Source: Candidatus Odinarchaeota archaeon
GTDB taxonomy: Archaea > Asgardarchaeota > JAGGXT01
Direction of reading: 5' to 3'
DNA length: 5,559 nucleotides
Assembly (NCBI GenBank): GCA_021162905.1
Contig: JAGGXT010000335.1
Span: forward strand, 1 to 5,559
Every line of letters begins with the position of its first letter. Positions within the stretch are counted from its first letter, which is position 1. A program made the translations under genes and the position numbers. The notes under the pieces were generated by a model that was not told the origin of the DNA, did not search any database, and was given only the letters and a program-made list of their open reading frames with translations. This document shows, piece by piece, positions 5,460-5,559 of the stretch.

Positions 5460-5522
5460 TAGCGATATTTTAAAAGGTTTTATAAATGTTTTTCTTGTTT
5501 TTCATTATTGAATATATCGCTA
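5460..5522. repeat. 9-bp inverted repeat flanking the EF-1alpha promoter
   Basis: TAGCGATAT (5460-5468) and ATATCGCTA (5514-5522) are perfect reverse complements 45 nt apart. One arm lies between the TATA box and the expected transcription start, the other upstream of the BRE. The arms may be paired regulator sites or chance in AT-rich sequence. The rest of 5430-5559 holds the promoter and ribosome site, and I see no gene in it. Confidence 0.35.
5478..5494 (-). promoter_or_regulatory. BRE/TATA promoter of the EF-1alpha gene
   Basis: The - strand reads GAAAAACA followed by TTTATAAAA (5486-5478), a near-ideal archaeal BRE plus TATA box. Transcription would start about 25 nt downstream, near 5456, leaving a leader of roughly 26 nt that holds the GAGGG ribosome site. 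This fits a highly expressed gene and indicates that the EF-1alpha/S10 unit begins here. Confidence 0.8.
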
Positions 5523-5559
5523 CTTATTTAAATTTGTTGATATAATAAACCTTATACCA

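Overview
The window is a piece of an archaeal chromosome. It carries only information-processing genes: a replication protein A (ssDNA-binding) gene cut by the left edge, the transcription elongation factor Elf1, the RNA ligase RtcB, a winged-helix regulator, tRNA-Ser(UGA), archease, ribosomal protein S10 and EF-1alpha. The elongation factor is of the EF-1alpha type, promoters have BRE/TATA form, and every start inside the window has a Shine-Dalgarno of the GGTG or GAGGG kind. Elf1, an RPA with an OB-fold plus zinc ribbon, and an EF-1alpha that looks closest to the Nitrososphaeria/Aigarchaeota side all point to a TACK archaeon outside the Sulfolobales. This placement comes from remembered family features, not a tree. 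The protein genes are AT-rich by eye while the tRNA is about 70% G+C (59 of 84 by hand count), which suggests a thermophile.

Layout, left to right. Positions 2-1159 hold two + strand genes, RPA (no start in the window) and elf1, 27 nt apart. Convergent to them, with a 5-nt gap, is rtcB on the - strand; its best start is at 2616, giving a normal 483-residue enzyme. An 87-bp divergent region (2617-2703) separates rtcB from a + strand winged-helix gene that starts with TTG at 2704. This region holds a BRE/TATA and a perfect 19-bp palindrome. Next comes tRNA-Ser(UGA) on the - strand, squeezed between the regulator (6 nt away) and archease on the + strand (39 nt away). Archease converges on rps10, which lies 46 nt downstream of the EF-1alpha gene on the - strand. 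The EF-1alpha gene has a textbook promoter near 5478-5494. The last 130 bases hold this promoter and no gene.

How the genes work together. RtcB seals tRNA exons and other RNAs with 2',3'-cyclic phosphate ends, and archease speeds RtcB guanylation and turnover, so 1165-3711 is an RNA-ligation neighbourhood with a regulator between the two partners. EF-1alpha, S10 and tRNA-Ser are translation genes on one strand, interrupted by archease on the other. RPA and Elf1 serve replication/repair and transcription elongation.

I see no mobile element, CRISPR array, defence island or clearly new system. The most interesting non-genic signal is the 19-bp palindrome between rtcB and the regulator, placed where a bound protein could block both promoters. 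The other points worth a look are the tRNA/archease head-to-head arrangement and departures from usual EF-1alpha motifs.
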